NCBI RefSeq assembly: GCF_015546965.1
Contig: NZ_JADMUF010000002.1
Coordinates: forward strand, 187,580 to 251,579
Length of the DNA: 64,000 nt
Reading direction: 5' to 3'
From: Collinsella aerofaciens
Lineage (GTDB): Bacteria; Actinomycetota; Coriobacteriia; Coriobacteriales; Coriobacteriaceae
Part shown: piece by piece, positions 35,903 through 43,427 of the stretch
How the letters are laid out: each line of letters opens with the position of its first letter
Position numbering within the stretch: position 1 is the first letter of the stretch
Made by a program: the position numbers and the translations under genes
Notes under the pieces: model-generated
Database searches by the model: none
What the model saw: the letters and a program-made list of their open reading frames with translations, nothing else
Told to the model about the DNA's origin: nothing

Positions 35903-35953
35903 ATGTCTGTCCCCAATGCGTGCAAACACTCATGTAAGTCTGTCCCCAATGAG
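35903..35953. repeat. right REP-like inverted repeat
   Basis: Counterpart of the left repeat. Internally it shows a 22-base direct repeat with one difference (35905-35926 and 35938-35959; core GTCTGTCCCCAATG). Confidence 0.8.
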
Positions 35954-35956
35954 TGC

Positions 35957-35985
35957 AAAAAAGCGCCCTCCGTAGGGGAGGGCGC
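35957..35985 (-). terminator. intrinsic terminator of rpmB
   Basis: On the minus strand, stem GCGCCCTCC / GGAGGGCGC (35985-35963) is followed by six T (35962-35957). It lies about 70 bases after the rpmB stop. Confidence 0.85.
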
Positions 35986-36057
35986 CTTTGGTAAGTTCTA
36001 TGTGAACGCGAGGTCTTTGACCCGGAGAGTCCGAGGTACTTGTTGGTAAGACCTTAT

Positions 36058-36246
36058 TTAAGAGCGCGCAACCTTGCCGGACTTGAGGCAGGTGGAGCAA
36101 ACGTTCATCTTGCGACGGTGACCATCGACGACGACGTAGACGCGCTGGATGTTGGGGCGGAACTTACGGTTGGTGACGCGGTGAGAGTGGCTGATGGAGC
36201 GACCGGCAACGGGGTGCTTACCGCAAACTTCGCAAACTTTGGACAT
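36058..36246 (-). CDS. rpmB: 50S ribosomal protein L28 (zinc-binding form)
   Basis: 62-aa large-subunit protein. It has CEVC near the start and CSTC near the end, the four-Cys zinc form, with GRSISHSHRVTNRKFRPN between. ATG 36246 has AGGAGG on the minus strand 7 bases upstream; the open frame extends further 5' without a better start. Single gene with its own promoter and terminator. Confidence 0.96.
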   Translation of the reverse strand: MSKVCEVCGKHPVAGRSISHSHRVTNRKFRPNIQRVYVVVDGHRRKMNVCSTCLKSGKVARS

Positions 36247-36300
36247 AACTGACCCTCCTTGGGCGACAAACGAACATGTCGCGTTAACAAACAAGCCTGA

Positions 36301-36309
36301 ACTATAGCA
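36301..36309 (-). promoter_or_regulatory. extended -10 promoter of rpmB
   Basis: Minus-strand TG-C-TATAGT, about 55 bases before the rpmB start. The same TGCTATAGT string is found in front of rpsT. Confidence 0.6.
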
Positions 36310-36537
36310 CAGAAGCAGCTCCCTGTGCGTAATCTACACAGAGATATTCCTCTTTTGGCGATAGTGCTCACGCTACGGCCCTGGACGTAGATCCGATTTG
36401 CGTGCAGCAGAGGGGATTATGCCAGCTCGTGCGTGCGTTTTCAAGCTCGTCCCACAAATATATATAGGTTTATTGAGCGTTGGGCTCCGTTTACGGATTG
36501 CTCTGTATTTATGCTCGCAATTAAGCTCGAGGTTGGC
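36310..36537. other. gene-free stretch between rpmB and the pyr leader
   Basis: About 230 bases with no supported gene. It holds an AT-rich patch near 36450-36475 and no clear promoter or hairpin that I can assign. Confidence 0.5.
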
Positions 36538-36543
36538 TACACT
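36538..36543 (+). promoter_or_regulatory. candidate -10 box of the pyr operon
   Basis: TACACT, with only a weak -35 (CTCGCA, 36514-36519; spacer of 18). Placement fits: transcription would start near 36550, just before the attenuator. Confidence 0.35.
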
Positions 36544-36569
36544 ATCCCTTGACCATTAAAGGGGTACGA

Positions 36570-36624
36570 GATACCCACATGGAATTACATAGCTGCCATA
36601 GAGCAGCCCTTCCTTGTGGGTGTC
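36570..36624 (+). promoter_or_regulatory. antiterminator hairpin of the pyr leader
   Basis: GATACCCACA (36570-36579) can pair with TGTGGGTGTC (36615-36624) over 10 bp, with an inner hairpin GCTGC / GCAGC (36592-36607). The 3' arm overlaps the first bases of the terminator stem, so the two structures exclude each other. Confidence 0.65.
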
Positions 36625-36686
36625 TGGTCCGCTTTGAGCGGTCGGGCATCTATTTTTTTGACTGTGTCAGCAGTCAAGACATGTGA
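36579..36686 (+). CDS. possible 35-aa pyr leader peptide
   Basis: Open frame from ATG 36579 to TGA 36684-36686. It begins inside the antiterminator, runs through the terminator (the T-run encodes Ile-Tyr-Phe-Phe) and ends 12 bases before the pyrR start. The upstream AAGGGG is somewhat far (about 14 bases). E. coli pyrBI has a leader peptide translated through a U-rich attenuator, so the arrangement is suggestive, but expression is unproven. Confidence 0.35.
   Translation: MELHSCHRAALPCGCLVRFERSGIYFFDCVSSQDM
36618..36659 (+). terminator. attenuator terminator ahead of pyrR
   Basis: Stem TGTCTGG-(T)-CCGCT, loop TTG, AGCGG-TCGGGCA, followed by TCTA and seven T. It lies 40 bases before pyrR and would stop transcription before the whole operon. 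I do not see the usual PyrR binding-loop consensus. Confidence 0.8.
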
Positions 36687-37283
<597 letters not shown>

Positions 37284-37287
37284 TACC

Positions 37288-38232
37288 GTGGCGTTCAACC
37301 ATAAACACCTGATCGACATTACCGAGTACTCCGAAGAGGACATTAAGCTCATCCTCGAGACCGCCAAGGCGTTCTCCGAGGTCAACGAGCGTGCGATCAA
37401 GAAGGTCCCCACGCTCAAGGGCAAGACCATCGTCAACATGTTCAACGAGCCCTCGACGCGTACCCGCAGCTCCTTCGAGCTCGCTGAGAAGCGTCTTTCG
37501 GCCGACAGCCTCAACTTTGGCGGCTCCTCGACCTCCACGGTCAAGGGCGAGAGCCTCGTCGATACCGTCGAGACCCTCAACGCCTACAAGATCGACTGCA
37601 TCGTCGTGCGTGACAAGCACGCCGGCGCGCCCTACATCGTCACGCAGAACTCGCCCGCGAGCGTTATCTGCGCCGGCGATGGCAAGCATAACCACCCCAC
37701 GCAGGCCCTGCTCGACCTGTACACCATTTGGCAGCACAAGGGTGACTTCCATGGTCTGAAGGTCGCCGTCGTCGGCGACATCTCCCACTCCCGTGTCTGC
37801 GGCTCGCTGATCCCCGCGTTGAAGATCATGGGCTGCGAGACCTACGCCGTCGCCCCCGGCACGCTGCTGCCGCCGGCACCCGAGGTCCTGGGCTGCGACC
37901 ACGTGACGAGCGATCTCGATTCCGTCCTGCCCGAGCTGGACGTCGTCTACATGCTGCGCGTGCAGCAGGAGCGCCTCGAGGGCGCACCGTTCCCCACGAT
38001 TCGCGAGTACCACAAGCTCTTCGGTCTGACCAAGGACCGCGAGAAGCTCATGAAGCCCGATGCGATCATCTGTCACCCGGGCCCCATCAACCGCGGTGTC
38101 GAGTTCGACTCCTACATGGCCGACCACCCGCAACGCTCCGTCATCCTGGAGCAGGTCTACGCTGGCATCTGCGTGCGTATGGCTATCCTGTATCTGCTGC
38201 TTGGAGGTGCCGATAATGGCCTTGCTTCTTAA
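37288..38232 (+). CDS. pyrB: aspartate carbamoyltransferase catalytic subunit
   Basis: Condenses carbamoyl phosphate with aspartate. The carbamoyl-phosphate loop MFNEPSTRTRSSFELA and the GDGKHNHPTQALLDLYT motif are present. GTG 37288 is preferred: GGGAGGTGAG lies just upstream, while in-frame GTG 37276 has no site. 314 aa. No pyrI is present, so this is the unregulated catalytic form. It overlaps pyrC by 17 bases. Confidence 0.96.
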   Translation: MAFNHKHLIDITEYSEEDIKLILETAKAFSEVNERAIKKVPTLKGKTIVNMFNEPSTRTRSSFELAEKRLSADSLNFGGSSTSTVKGESLVDTVETLNAYKIDCIVVRDKHAGAPYIVTQNSPASVICAGDGKHNHPTQALLDLYTIWQHKGDFHGLKVAVVGDISHSRVCGSLIPALKIMGCETYAVAPGTLLPPAPEVLGCDHVTSDLDSVLPELDVVYMLRVQQERLEGAPFPTIREYHKLFGLTKDREKLMKPDAIICHPGPINRGVEFDSYMADHPQRSVILEQVYAGICVRMAILYLLLGGADNGLAS

Positions 38233-39505
38233 GAATGCCCACGTCGTCGATCCGTCTGTCGAGCTTGACGGTGTCGTCGACGTCCTGATCGACGGTGACA
38301 AGATCGCCGAGGTCGGCGAGAACCTCGCCGCCGAGGGAGTCGAGGTCCGCGACCTTTCCGGCAAGTACCTCGTCCCCGGCCTGGTGGATATGCACGTTCA
38401 CCTTCGCGAGCCCGGCTACGAGGTCAAAGAGGACATCGAGAGCGGCACCCGCGCAGCTGCAAAGGGCGGCTTTACCGGCGTGTGCTCCATGCCCAACACC
38501 GATCCCGTTACCGATAACGGTACCGTCGTGGAGTTCGTTAAGTCCCGTGCTGCCGAGGTCGGTCACTGCCGCGTCTATCCGTCGGGCGCCATGACCCGCG
38601 GTCTTAAGGGCGAGGCCATGTCCGAGATGGGCGATATGGTCGCCCACGGCGCCGTCGCCTTCACCGACGATGGTCGCGGCGTGCAGGGCGCGGGCATGCT
38701 CCGTCGCTGCATGGACTACGGCAAGATGTTCGGCAAGGTCTTTATGAGCCACTGCCAGGACGAGGATCTGGTCGGCCACGGCCAGATCAACGAGGGCAAG
38801 GTCTCGACCCGTCTGGCCCTCGAGGGCTGGCCGGCCGCCGGCGAGGAGCTTCAGATCGCCCGCGACATCGAGATCGCCAAGCTGACCGGTGCCAAGCTGC
38901 ACATCCAGCACATCTCCACCGCTCACGGTCTCGAGCTCGTGCGTGCCGGTAAGGCCGCCGGTGTCCAGGTGACCTGCGAGGCCACCCCGCACCACATGTT
39001 CCTGACCGAGAACGACTTGGACGAGACCTACAACACCTCGCTCAAGGTCAATCCGCCGCTGCGCACCGACGAGGACGCCGAGGCCATTCGTCAGGGTGTC
39101 ATCGACGGTACCGTCGACGTGATCGTTACCGATCACGCTCCCCATACCCCGTGGGAGAAGGCCCGCGAGTTCGAGCTTGCGCCCTTTGGCATGATCGGTC
39201 TCGAGACCTCGCTGTCGCTCGTGCTCACCGAGCTGGTCAACACGGGCAAGATGAGCATGGGCCGTATGGTCGAGCTCATGGCCATCAAGCCGCGTGAGAT
39301 CCTGGGCCTCGACCAGGTTCAGGTTAAGGCGGGCTCCGTTGCCGACCTGACTGTCTTCGACGCGTCCGCCACCTGGACGGTCGGCGAGGACGGCTACGAG
39401 TCGCGCGCCGAGAACTCCGGTTTCGCCGGCCGCACGCTTACCGGTCGTGCCACCGATGTGTTTGTCGGCGGTAAGCAGACGCTCGCCGACGGCTGCATCT
39501 GCTAG
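38216..39505 (+). CDS. pyrC: dihydroorotase
   Basis: Cyclises carbamoyl aspartate. Amidohydrolase metal site MHVHLREPGYE, plus the later DHAPHTPWEKA segment with the catalytic Asp. Class I type, 429 aa. ATG 38216 has TTGGAGG upstream, inside the end of pyrB. A hairpin with a short T-tract follows, between pyrC and pyrK. Confidence 0.96.
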   Translation: MALLLKNAHVVDPSVELDGVVDVLIDGDKIAEVGENLAAEGVEVRDLSGKYLVPGLVDMHVHLREPGYEVKEDIESGTRAAAKGGFTGVCSMPNTDPVTDNGTVVEFVKSRAAEVGHCRVYPSGAMTRGLKGEAMSEMGDMVAHGAVAFTDDGRGVQGAGMLRRCMDYGKMFGKVFMSHCQDEDLVGHGQINEGKVSTRLALEGWPAAGEELQIARDIEIAKLTGAKLHIQHISTAHGLELVRAGKAAGVQVTCEATPHHMFLTENDLDETYNTSLKVNPPLRTDEDAEAIRQGVIDGTVDVIVTDHAPHTPWEKAREFELAPFGMIGLETSLSLVLTELVNTGKMSMGRMVELMAIKPREILGLDQVQVKAGSVADLTVFDASATWTVGEDGYESRAENSGFAGRTLTGRATDVFVGGKQTLADGCIC

Positions 39506-39525
39506 CATAGCCTTATCGCTTTTGT

Positions 39526-39553
39526 GCGCGGCGCCCTTGCGGTGCCGCGCTTT
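39526..39553 (+). terminator. partial terminator inside the pyr operon
   Basis: 10-bp stem GCGCGGCGCC / GGTGCCGCGC with loop CTTGC, then only TTTC. It may reduce rather than stop transcription into pyrK-pyrD-pyrF. Confidence 0.5.
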
Positions 39554-39597
39554 CTGTTCGTTTGGACCATGCAACCGCATGGGGGATTGGAGCGTCT

Positions 39598-40389
39598 ATG
39601 CCCACACCTTCCACTGCACGCATGCACGACTTCGAGGTCGTCTCGAACCAGGAGATCGCCGATGGCATCTTCTCGCTCGTCATCTCGGCCCCCAAGCTTG
39701 CAAGTGCGCTCAAGCCCGGTCAGTTTGTGAACATCGCCGTGCCCGGCGATGCGTCCTCGCTGCTTCGTGTGCCCCTGAGCTTCTATCGCGCCGACGCCCA
39801 GGCCGGCACCGTCGAGCTGTGGTACGCCGTCGTGGGTGACGACACCCGTCGTCTGTCGCAGATGGCCCCCGGCTCCAAGTCCAACCTGTTGGGCCCTGGC
39901 GGCCGCGGCTGGCTTGTTCCCGAGGGCACCAGGAAGGCCCTGCTCGTCGCCGGCGGCATCGGCGTTCCGCCTGTGCTGTGTCTTGCCGGTATGCTTGCCG
40001 AGCAGGGTGTTGATGTGGACGTATGCCTGGGCTTTGGCACCGCTTCCAAGGCCGTGGGCGTCGATGAGTTCCGCGCTCTGTGCGATACGGTCGACGTATG
40101 CACCGACGACGGCTCGTTGGGCACGCACGGCTTCTGCACCGATCCTGCCGCCGAGCTGCTCGGCGAGGGCGGTTATGACTACGTCGCCAGCTGCGGTCCC
40201 GCCGTCATGATGAAGAAGGTCGCCGCCGCTGCCGCCGAGGCCGGTGCGTACTGCGAGGTGTCGCTCGAGCGTATGATGAGCTGTGGCTTTGGCGCCTGCA
40301 ACACCTGCAATGTAGAGACGGTCGACGGTATGAAGGGCGCCTGCATGTGCGGCCCCGTGTTCGATGCTTCCAAGGTGGTGGTCTTCTAG
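39598..40389 (+). CDS. pyrK: dihydroorotate dehydrogenase B, electron-transfer subunit
   Basis: FAD and 2Fe-2S subunit that passes electrons from dihydroorotate to NAD. FAD-binding RVPLSFYRAD, NAD-site GGIGVPPVLCLAG, and a C-terminal cysteine set MSCGFGACNTCNV...GACMCG for the 2Fe-2S centre. ATG 39598 with GGAG upstream is chosen over GTG/TTG-type starts further up. 263 aa. pyrD starts at its stop. Confidence 0.95.
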   Translation: MPTPSTARMHDFEVVSNQEIADGIFSLVISAPKLASALKPGQFVNIAVPGDASSLLRVPLSFYRADAQAGTVELWYAVVGDDTRRLSQMAPGSKSNLLGPGGRGWLVPEGTRKALLVAGGIGVPPVLCLAGMLAEQGVDVDVCLGFGTASKAVGVDEFRALCDTVDVCTDDGSLGTHGFCTDPAAELLGEGGYDYVASCGPAVMMKKVAAAAAEAGAYCEVSLERMMSCGFGACNTCNVETVDGMKGACMCGPVFDASKVVVF

Positions 40390-41312
40390 TGGGTACCGTG
40401 AACATGGCCGTCGATTTCGGCGGCGTCAAGATGCAGAACCCCATCAACACCGCAGCCGGTACCTTTGGCTACGGTTGGCAGTTCCAGAACTTCTTTGATG
40501 TCTCCCAGCTGGGCGCCATCACCACTAAGGGTTGTGCTGCCGAGCCCTGGCCCGGCAACCCCGCGCCTCGCATGGCCGAGATCCCGGGCGGCATGATCAA
40601 CTCCGTGGGGCTTCAGAACCCCGGTGTGGCTGCCTTTGCCCGTGAGTCCGGTCCGTGGCTCGAGCAGCTCTCCAAGGACGGCTGCCAGGTCATCTGCCAG
40701 GTCGCCGGTCACTCCGTCGAGGAGTTTGTCCGCGCGCTCGAGATGTATGTCGAGCTGTGCCCCTGGGCTGCCGGCTACGAGATTAACGTCAGCTGTCCCA
40801 ATATCGCCGCCGGCGGTGCCGCCATGGGCTCCACGCCTGAGGGCGCCTCTTCCGTTATGGCTGCCTGCCGCAAGGTGACCGATAAGCCGCTGTTCGTGAA
40901 GATGGCGCCGGTCAACGTCGCCGAGATCGCCAAGGCCCTCGAGGCTGCCGGCGCCGACGGCCTTTCGGTCATCAACTCCATCCAGGGCATGGCCATCGAT
41001 GTGCACACCCGCAAGTCCCGCGTTGCCAAACCCAAGGGCGGCCTTTCGGGCCCTCTTTGCCACCACATCGCCGTGCGCATGGTCTGGGAGGTCGCCCAGG
41101 CCGTCGATATCCCCATCAACGGTGTCGGCGGTGTCATGACCGGCGGGGATGCGGCCGAGTTTATTCTGGCCGGCGCCACCTGCGTGTCGGTCGGCATGGC
41201 CAACTTCGTCGATCCGTGCGCTTCGCTCAAGATCGCGAACGAGCTCGAGGCCTGGGCAGAGTCCCAGGGCGTAAAGGACATCAACGAACTGGTAGGTGCG
41301 TTCGAATGCTAG
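40389..41312 (+). CDS. pyrD: dihydroorotate dehydrogenase B, catalytic subunit
   Basis: Class 1B FMN enzyme that partners with PyrK. Motifs: NPINTAAGTFGYG, NSVGLQNPGVAAF, YEINVSCPNI with the catalytic Cys within NVSCPN, and GVGGVMTGGDAAEFILAGA. GTG 40389 overlaps the pyrK stop (TAGTG); GTG 40398 or ATG 40404 are alternatives. 307 aa. Confidence 0.95.
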   Translation: MGTVNMAVDFGGVKMQNPINTAAGTFGYGWQFQNFFDVSQLGAITTKGCAAEPWPGNPAPRMAEIPGGMINSVGLQNPGVAAFARESGPWLEQLSKDGCQVICQVAGHSVEEFVRALEMYVELCPWAAGYEINVSCPNIAAGGAAMGSTPEGASSVMAACRKVTDKPLFVKMAPVNVAEIAKALEAAGADGLSVINSIQGMAIDVHTRKSRVAKPKGGLSGPLCHHIAVRMVWEVAQAVDIPINGVGGVMTGGDAAEFILAGATCVSVGMANFVDPCASLKIANELEAWAESQGVKDINELVGAFEC

Positions 41313-42022
41313 AGACCGATGCCCGCGACCGTGTTATCGTCGCTCTCGACTGCGACCGTGAGCGTGCGCTCGAGCTTGCCCACGAGCTTTCGGGCCATGC
41401 CGCCTGGCTCAAGGTTGGCATGACGCTCTATTACGCCGAGGGTCCTGAGATCGTCAAGACGTTCAAGGATTTGGGCTTTAGGGTCTTCCTTGACCTTAAG
41501 TTCCATGATATTCCGCATCAGGTTCGCGGTGCCGCCCGTTCGGCCTCGCTTGCCGGTGCCGACCTGCTTTCGGTTCACGGCTTGGGTTCGGGCGCCATGC
41601 TCGCTGCCTGCCGCGAGGGTGCCGAGGAGGCGCGCGAGGACCGCGCCAAGCTCGTCGCCATCACCGTTCTCACGAGCATGAATCAGGATGCCCTGAGCGA
41701 GATCGGCGTCGAGTCGCCCGTGTCCGAGGAGGCCGCCCGCCTGGCAAAGCTCGCTCAGGCCAACGGTATCGATGGCATCGTGTGCTCGCCGATGGAGGCT
41801 CACGACATGCGTGAGCTGCTGGGTCCTGAGGCCCTGATCGTGACTCCGGGCGTGCGTCCGGTGGGTGCCGCCCTTGGTGACCAGTCCCGCGTGGCGACGC
41901 CTTCCCAGGCTATCGAGCGCGGTGCAAGCCACATTGTGGTGGGCCGTCCCATCACCGGTGCCGACGATCCGGTTGCCGCCTTTGACGCCATCGTCACCGA
42001 GCTGGTCGAAAACGTCGCGTAA
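41306..42022 (+). CDS. pyrF: orotidine 5'-phosphate decarboxylase
   Basis: Last step to UMP. Active-site run FLDLKFHDIPHQV gives the DxKxxD catalytic array; VALDC at the start and TPGVRP at the phosphate site fit the short bacterial type. 238 aa. ATG 41306 overlaps pyrD by 7 bases. It closes the pyr operon; pyrE is not adjacent and not found in this window. Confidence 0.96.
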   Translation: MLETDARDRVIVALDCDRERALELAHELSGHAAWLKVGMTLYYAEGPEIVKTFKDLGFRVFLDLKFHDIPHQVRGAARSASLAGADLLSVHGLGSGAMLAACREGAEEAREDRAKLVAITVLTSMNQDALSEIGVESPVSEEAARLAKLAQANGIDGIVCSPMEAHDMRELLGPEALIVTPGVRPVGAALGDQSRVATPSQAIERGASHIVVGRPITGADDPVAAFDAIVTELVENVA

Positions 42023-42067
42023 AAGATTCCCCTAAGTCACCACTTTTGGGTCTCATTAGCACAAAAT

Positions 42068-42125
42068 AGCCCCTGTGCCTGCGTAAACTTTCCCATCCTT
42101 TGTGTGGAATCGCAGGTCAGGGGCT
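42068..42125 (+). other. strong imperfect hairpin after pyrF
   Basis: AGCCCCTG-TG-CCTGCG pairs with CGCAGG-T-CAGGGGCT (8 + 6 bp) around a 27-base loop. Only a weak T-stretch follows (TTAACTTT), so it may be the operon terminator or a structured RNA end. Confidence 0.5.
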
Positions 42126-42144
42126 TAACTTTGGGCGCAGTATA

Positions 42145-42173
42145 TTGCACTTTTTGCGGGTATCGTCTAACCT
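42145..42173 (+). promoter_or_regulatory. promoter of mihF-gmk-rpoZ-thiI
   Basis: TTGCAC (42145-42150), 17-base spacer, TAACCT (42168-42173). Immediately downstream is a long hairpin (42189-42220): GGCATTTT and GTACGT pair with ACGTGC and AAAATGCC, one bulged base, TCT loop. Confidence 0.6.
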
Positions 42174-42261
42174 ATGGAGCCGCGATTGGGCATTTTGTAC
42201 GTTCTACGTGCTAAAATGCCAATTATTGAATCAGATATAACCCAACTTTTTGGAGGTACGA

Positions 42262-42570
42262 ATGGCACTCCCTCAGCTTACCGATGAGCAGCGCAAGCAG
42301 GCTCTTGAGAAGGCTGCTGCCGCACGTCACGCCCGCGCTGAGCTTCGCGAGCAGATCAAGAAGGGCGAGAAGTCCCTCGAGTCCGTGCTCAACTCCGATG
42401 ACCCCATCGCTTCCCGCATGAAGGTTTCCACCCTCATCGAGTCTCTCCCTGGTTATGGCAAGGCCAAGGCCGCCAAGATCATGGAGGAGCTCGGTATCTC
42501 CGCTACCCGTCGCGTCCAGGGCCTCGGCGTCCGTCAGCGCGAGCAGCTCCTCGAGCAGCTGACCAAATAA
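42262..42570 (+). CDS. mihF: integration host factor, actinobacterial type (mIHF)
   Basis: Nucleoid-associated DNA-binding protein of actinobacteria, unrelated to E. coli IhfA/B. A long basic N-terminal helix (EQRKQALEKAAAARHARAE) is followed by an H2TH-like domain (LPGYGKAKAAKIMEELGI, RRVQGLGVRQREQLL). ATG 42262 follows TGGAGG. 102 aa. It precedes gmk by one base, the usual actinobacterial order, and is one of the better lineage markers in this window. Confidence 0.95.
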   Translation: MALPQLTDEQRKQALEKAAAARHARAELREQIKKGEKSLESVLNSDDPIASRMKVSTLIESLPGYGKAKAAKIMEELGISATRRVQGLGVRQREQLLEQLTK

Positions 42571-43140
42571 GTGAGCGCTCAGGATTCCAAGCTCTTTGTG
42601 ATTTCTGGACCGTCAGGCGCAGGCAAGGGTACGCTCGTCACTCGTGTGCGCGAGCGCCGCTCGAACCTGGGCCTGACGGTTTCGGCTACCACGCGAGCAC
42701 CACGCAAAGGTGAGGTCGACGGCGTCAACTACTTTTTTCTGACGCGCGAGGAGTTCGACCGCCGCGTGGCAAACGGTGAGTTTGTTGAGTGGGCCGAGGT
42801 CCACGGTAACTGCTACGGCACGTTGGTGAGCGAGGTCACATCCAAGCTCGCCTCTGGCGCATCTCTGATTTTGGAGATCGATGTCCAGGGCGCCCTGCAG
42901 GTGAAGGAGCGTTTCCCCGAGGCCGTGCTGATCTTTATCAAGCCGCCTTCGCTTGAGGTACTCCGCGAGCGTCTGGTCGGTCGCGGTACCGAGACGCCCG
43001 AGACGATTGAGCTGCGTATGGCAAACGCCGCCGATGAGCTTGCCCTTGCCGACCGCTACGACGACGTCGTGGTTAATGACGATCTCGACCGCGCGACCGA
43101 TGAGCTCGTTCGCGTTCTCGATATGCATGAAAGGATCTGA
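42571..43140 (+). CDS. gmk: guanylate kinase
   Basis: Phosphorylates GMP/dGMP. P-loop ISGPSGAGKGTLV, then the GMP-binding STTRAPRKGEVDGVNYFF-type segment (here SATTRAPRKGEVDG) and EFVEWAEVHGNCYGT. GTG 42571 directly follows the mihF stop. 189 aa. Confidence 0.96.
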   Translation: MSAQDSKLFVISGPSGAGKGTLVTRVRERRSNLGLTVSATTRAPRKGEVDGVNYFFLTREEFDRRVANGEFVEWAEVHGNCYGTLVSEVTSKLASGASLILEIDVQGALQVKERFPEAVLIFIKPPSLEVLRERLVGRGTETPETIELRMANAADELALADRYDDVVVNDDLDRATDELVRVLDMHERI

Positions 43141-43145
43141 GGTCC

Positions 43146-43427
43146 GTGTCCGTTGTTAAGCCTTGCATTGACGATCTTCTGGAGAAGACCGATCACAACC
43201 GCTTCCTGCTTGCTTCGCTTGCCTCCAAGCGCGCCTGCGACATTAACAGCATGCTGCGTGGCCAGCACAACCGCGTGCTTGCCGTCCAGGATGTCGATGA
43301 CATCACCATCGGGCTTTCCGGTGCCGATACCATCTCGATGGCTATGGACGAGATTGTCGACGGCGACATCTCTTACGACGAGGCCCGTTACGAGAAGGCA
43401 CTCGGCCACAAGGTTGCTGAAGCCTAA
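43146..43427 (+). CDS. rpoZ: RNA polymerase omega subunit
   Basis: Small subunit that helps assemble beta-prime. Typical opening PCIDDLLEKTDHNRFLLASLASKRA, then the ISYDEARYEKALGHK tail. GTG 43146. 93 aa. The gmk-rpoZ pairing is conserved. Confidence 0.95.
   Translation: MSVVKPCIDDLLEKTDHNRFLLASLASKRACDINSMLRGQHNRVLAVQDVDDITIGLSGADTISMAMDEIVDGDISYDEARYEKALGHKVAEA

Larger units (their letters stand above)
34906..35953. mobile_element. RAYT transposase unit flanked by REP-like inverted repeats
   Basis: A 1.05-kb unit made of one tyrosine transposase gene between long imperfect inverted repeats. It lies between adhE (leftward) and the rpmB terminator. The right repeat ends within the poly-A (minus-strand poly-T) of that terminator. 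No target duplication is obvious. It resembles a REP plus RAYT arrangement rather than a classical insertion sequence. Confidence 0.7.

Noticed and set aside
36592-36607. Canonical PyrR binding loop in the pyr leader
   Set aside because: The small hairpin loop (CATAGA) does not match the known PyrR loop consensus, so only the terminator switch is claimed.
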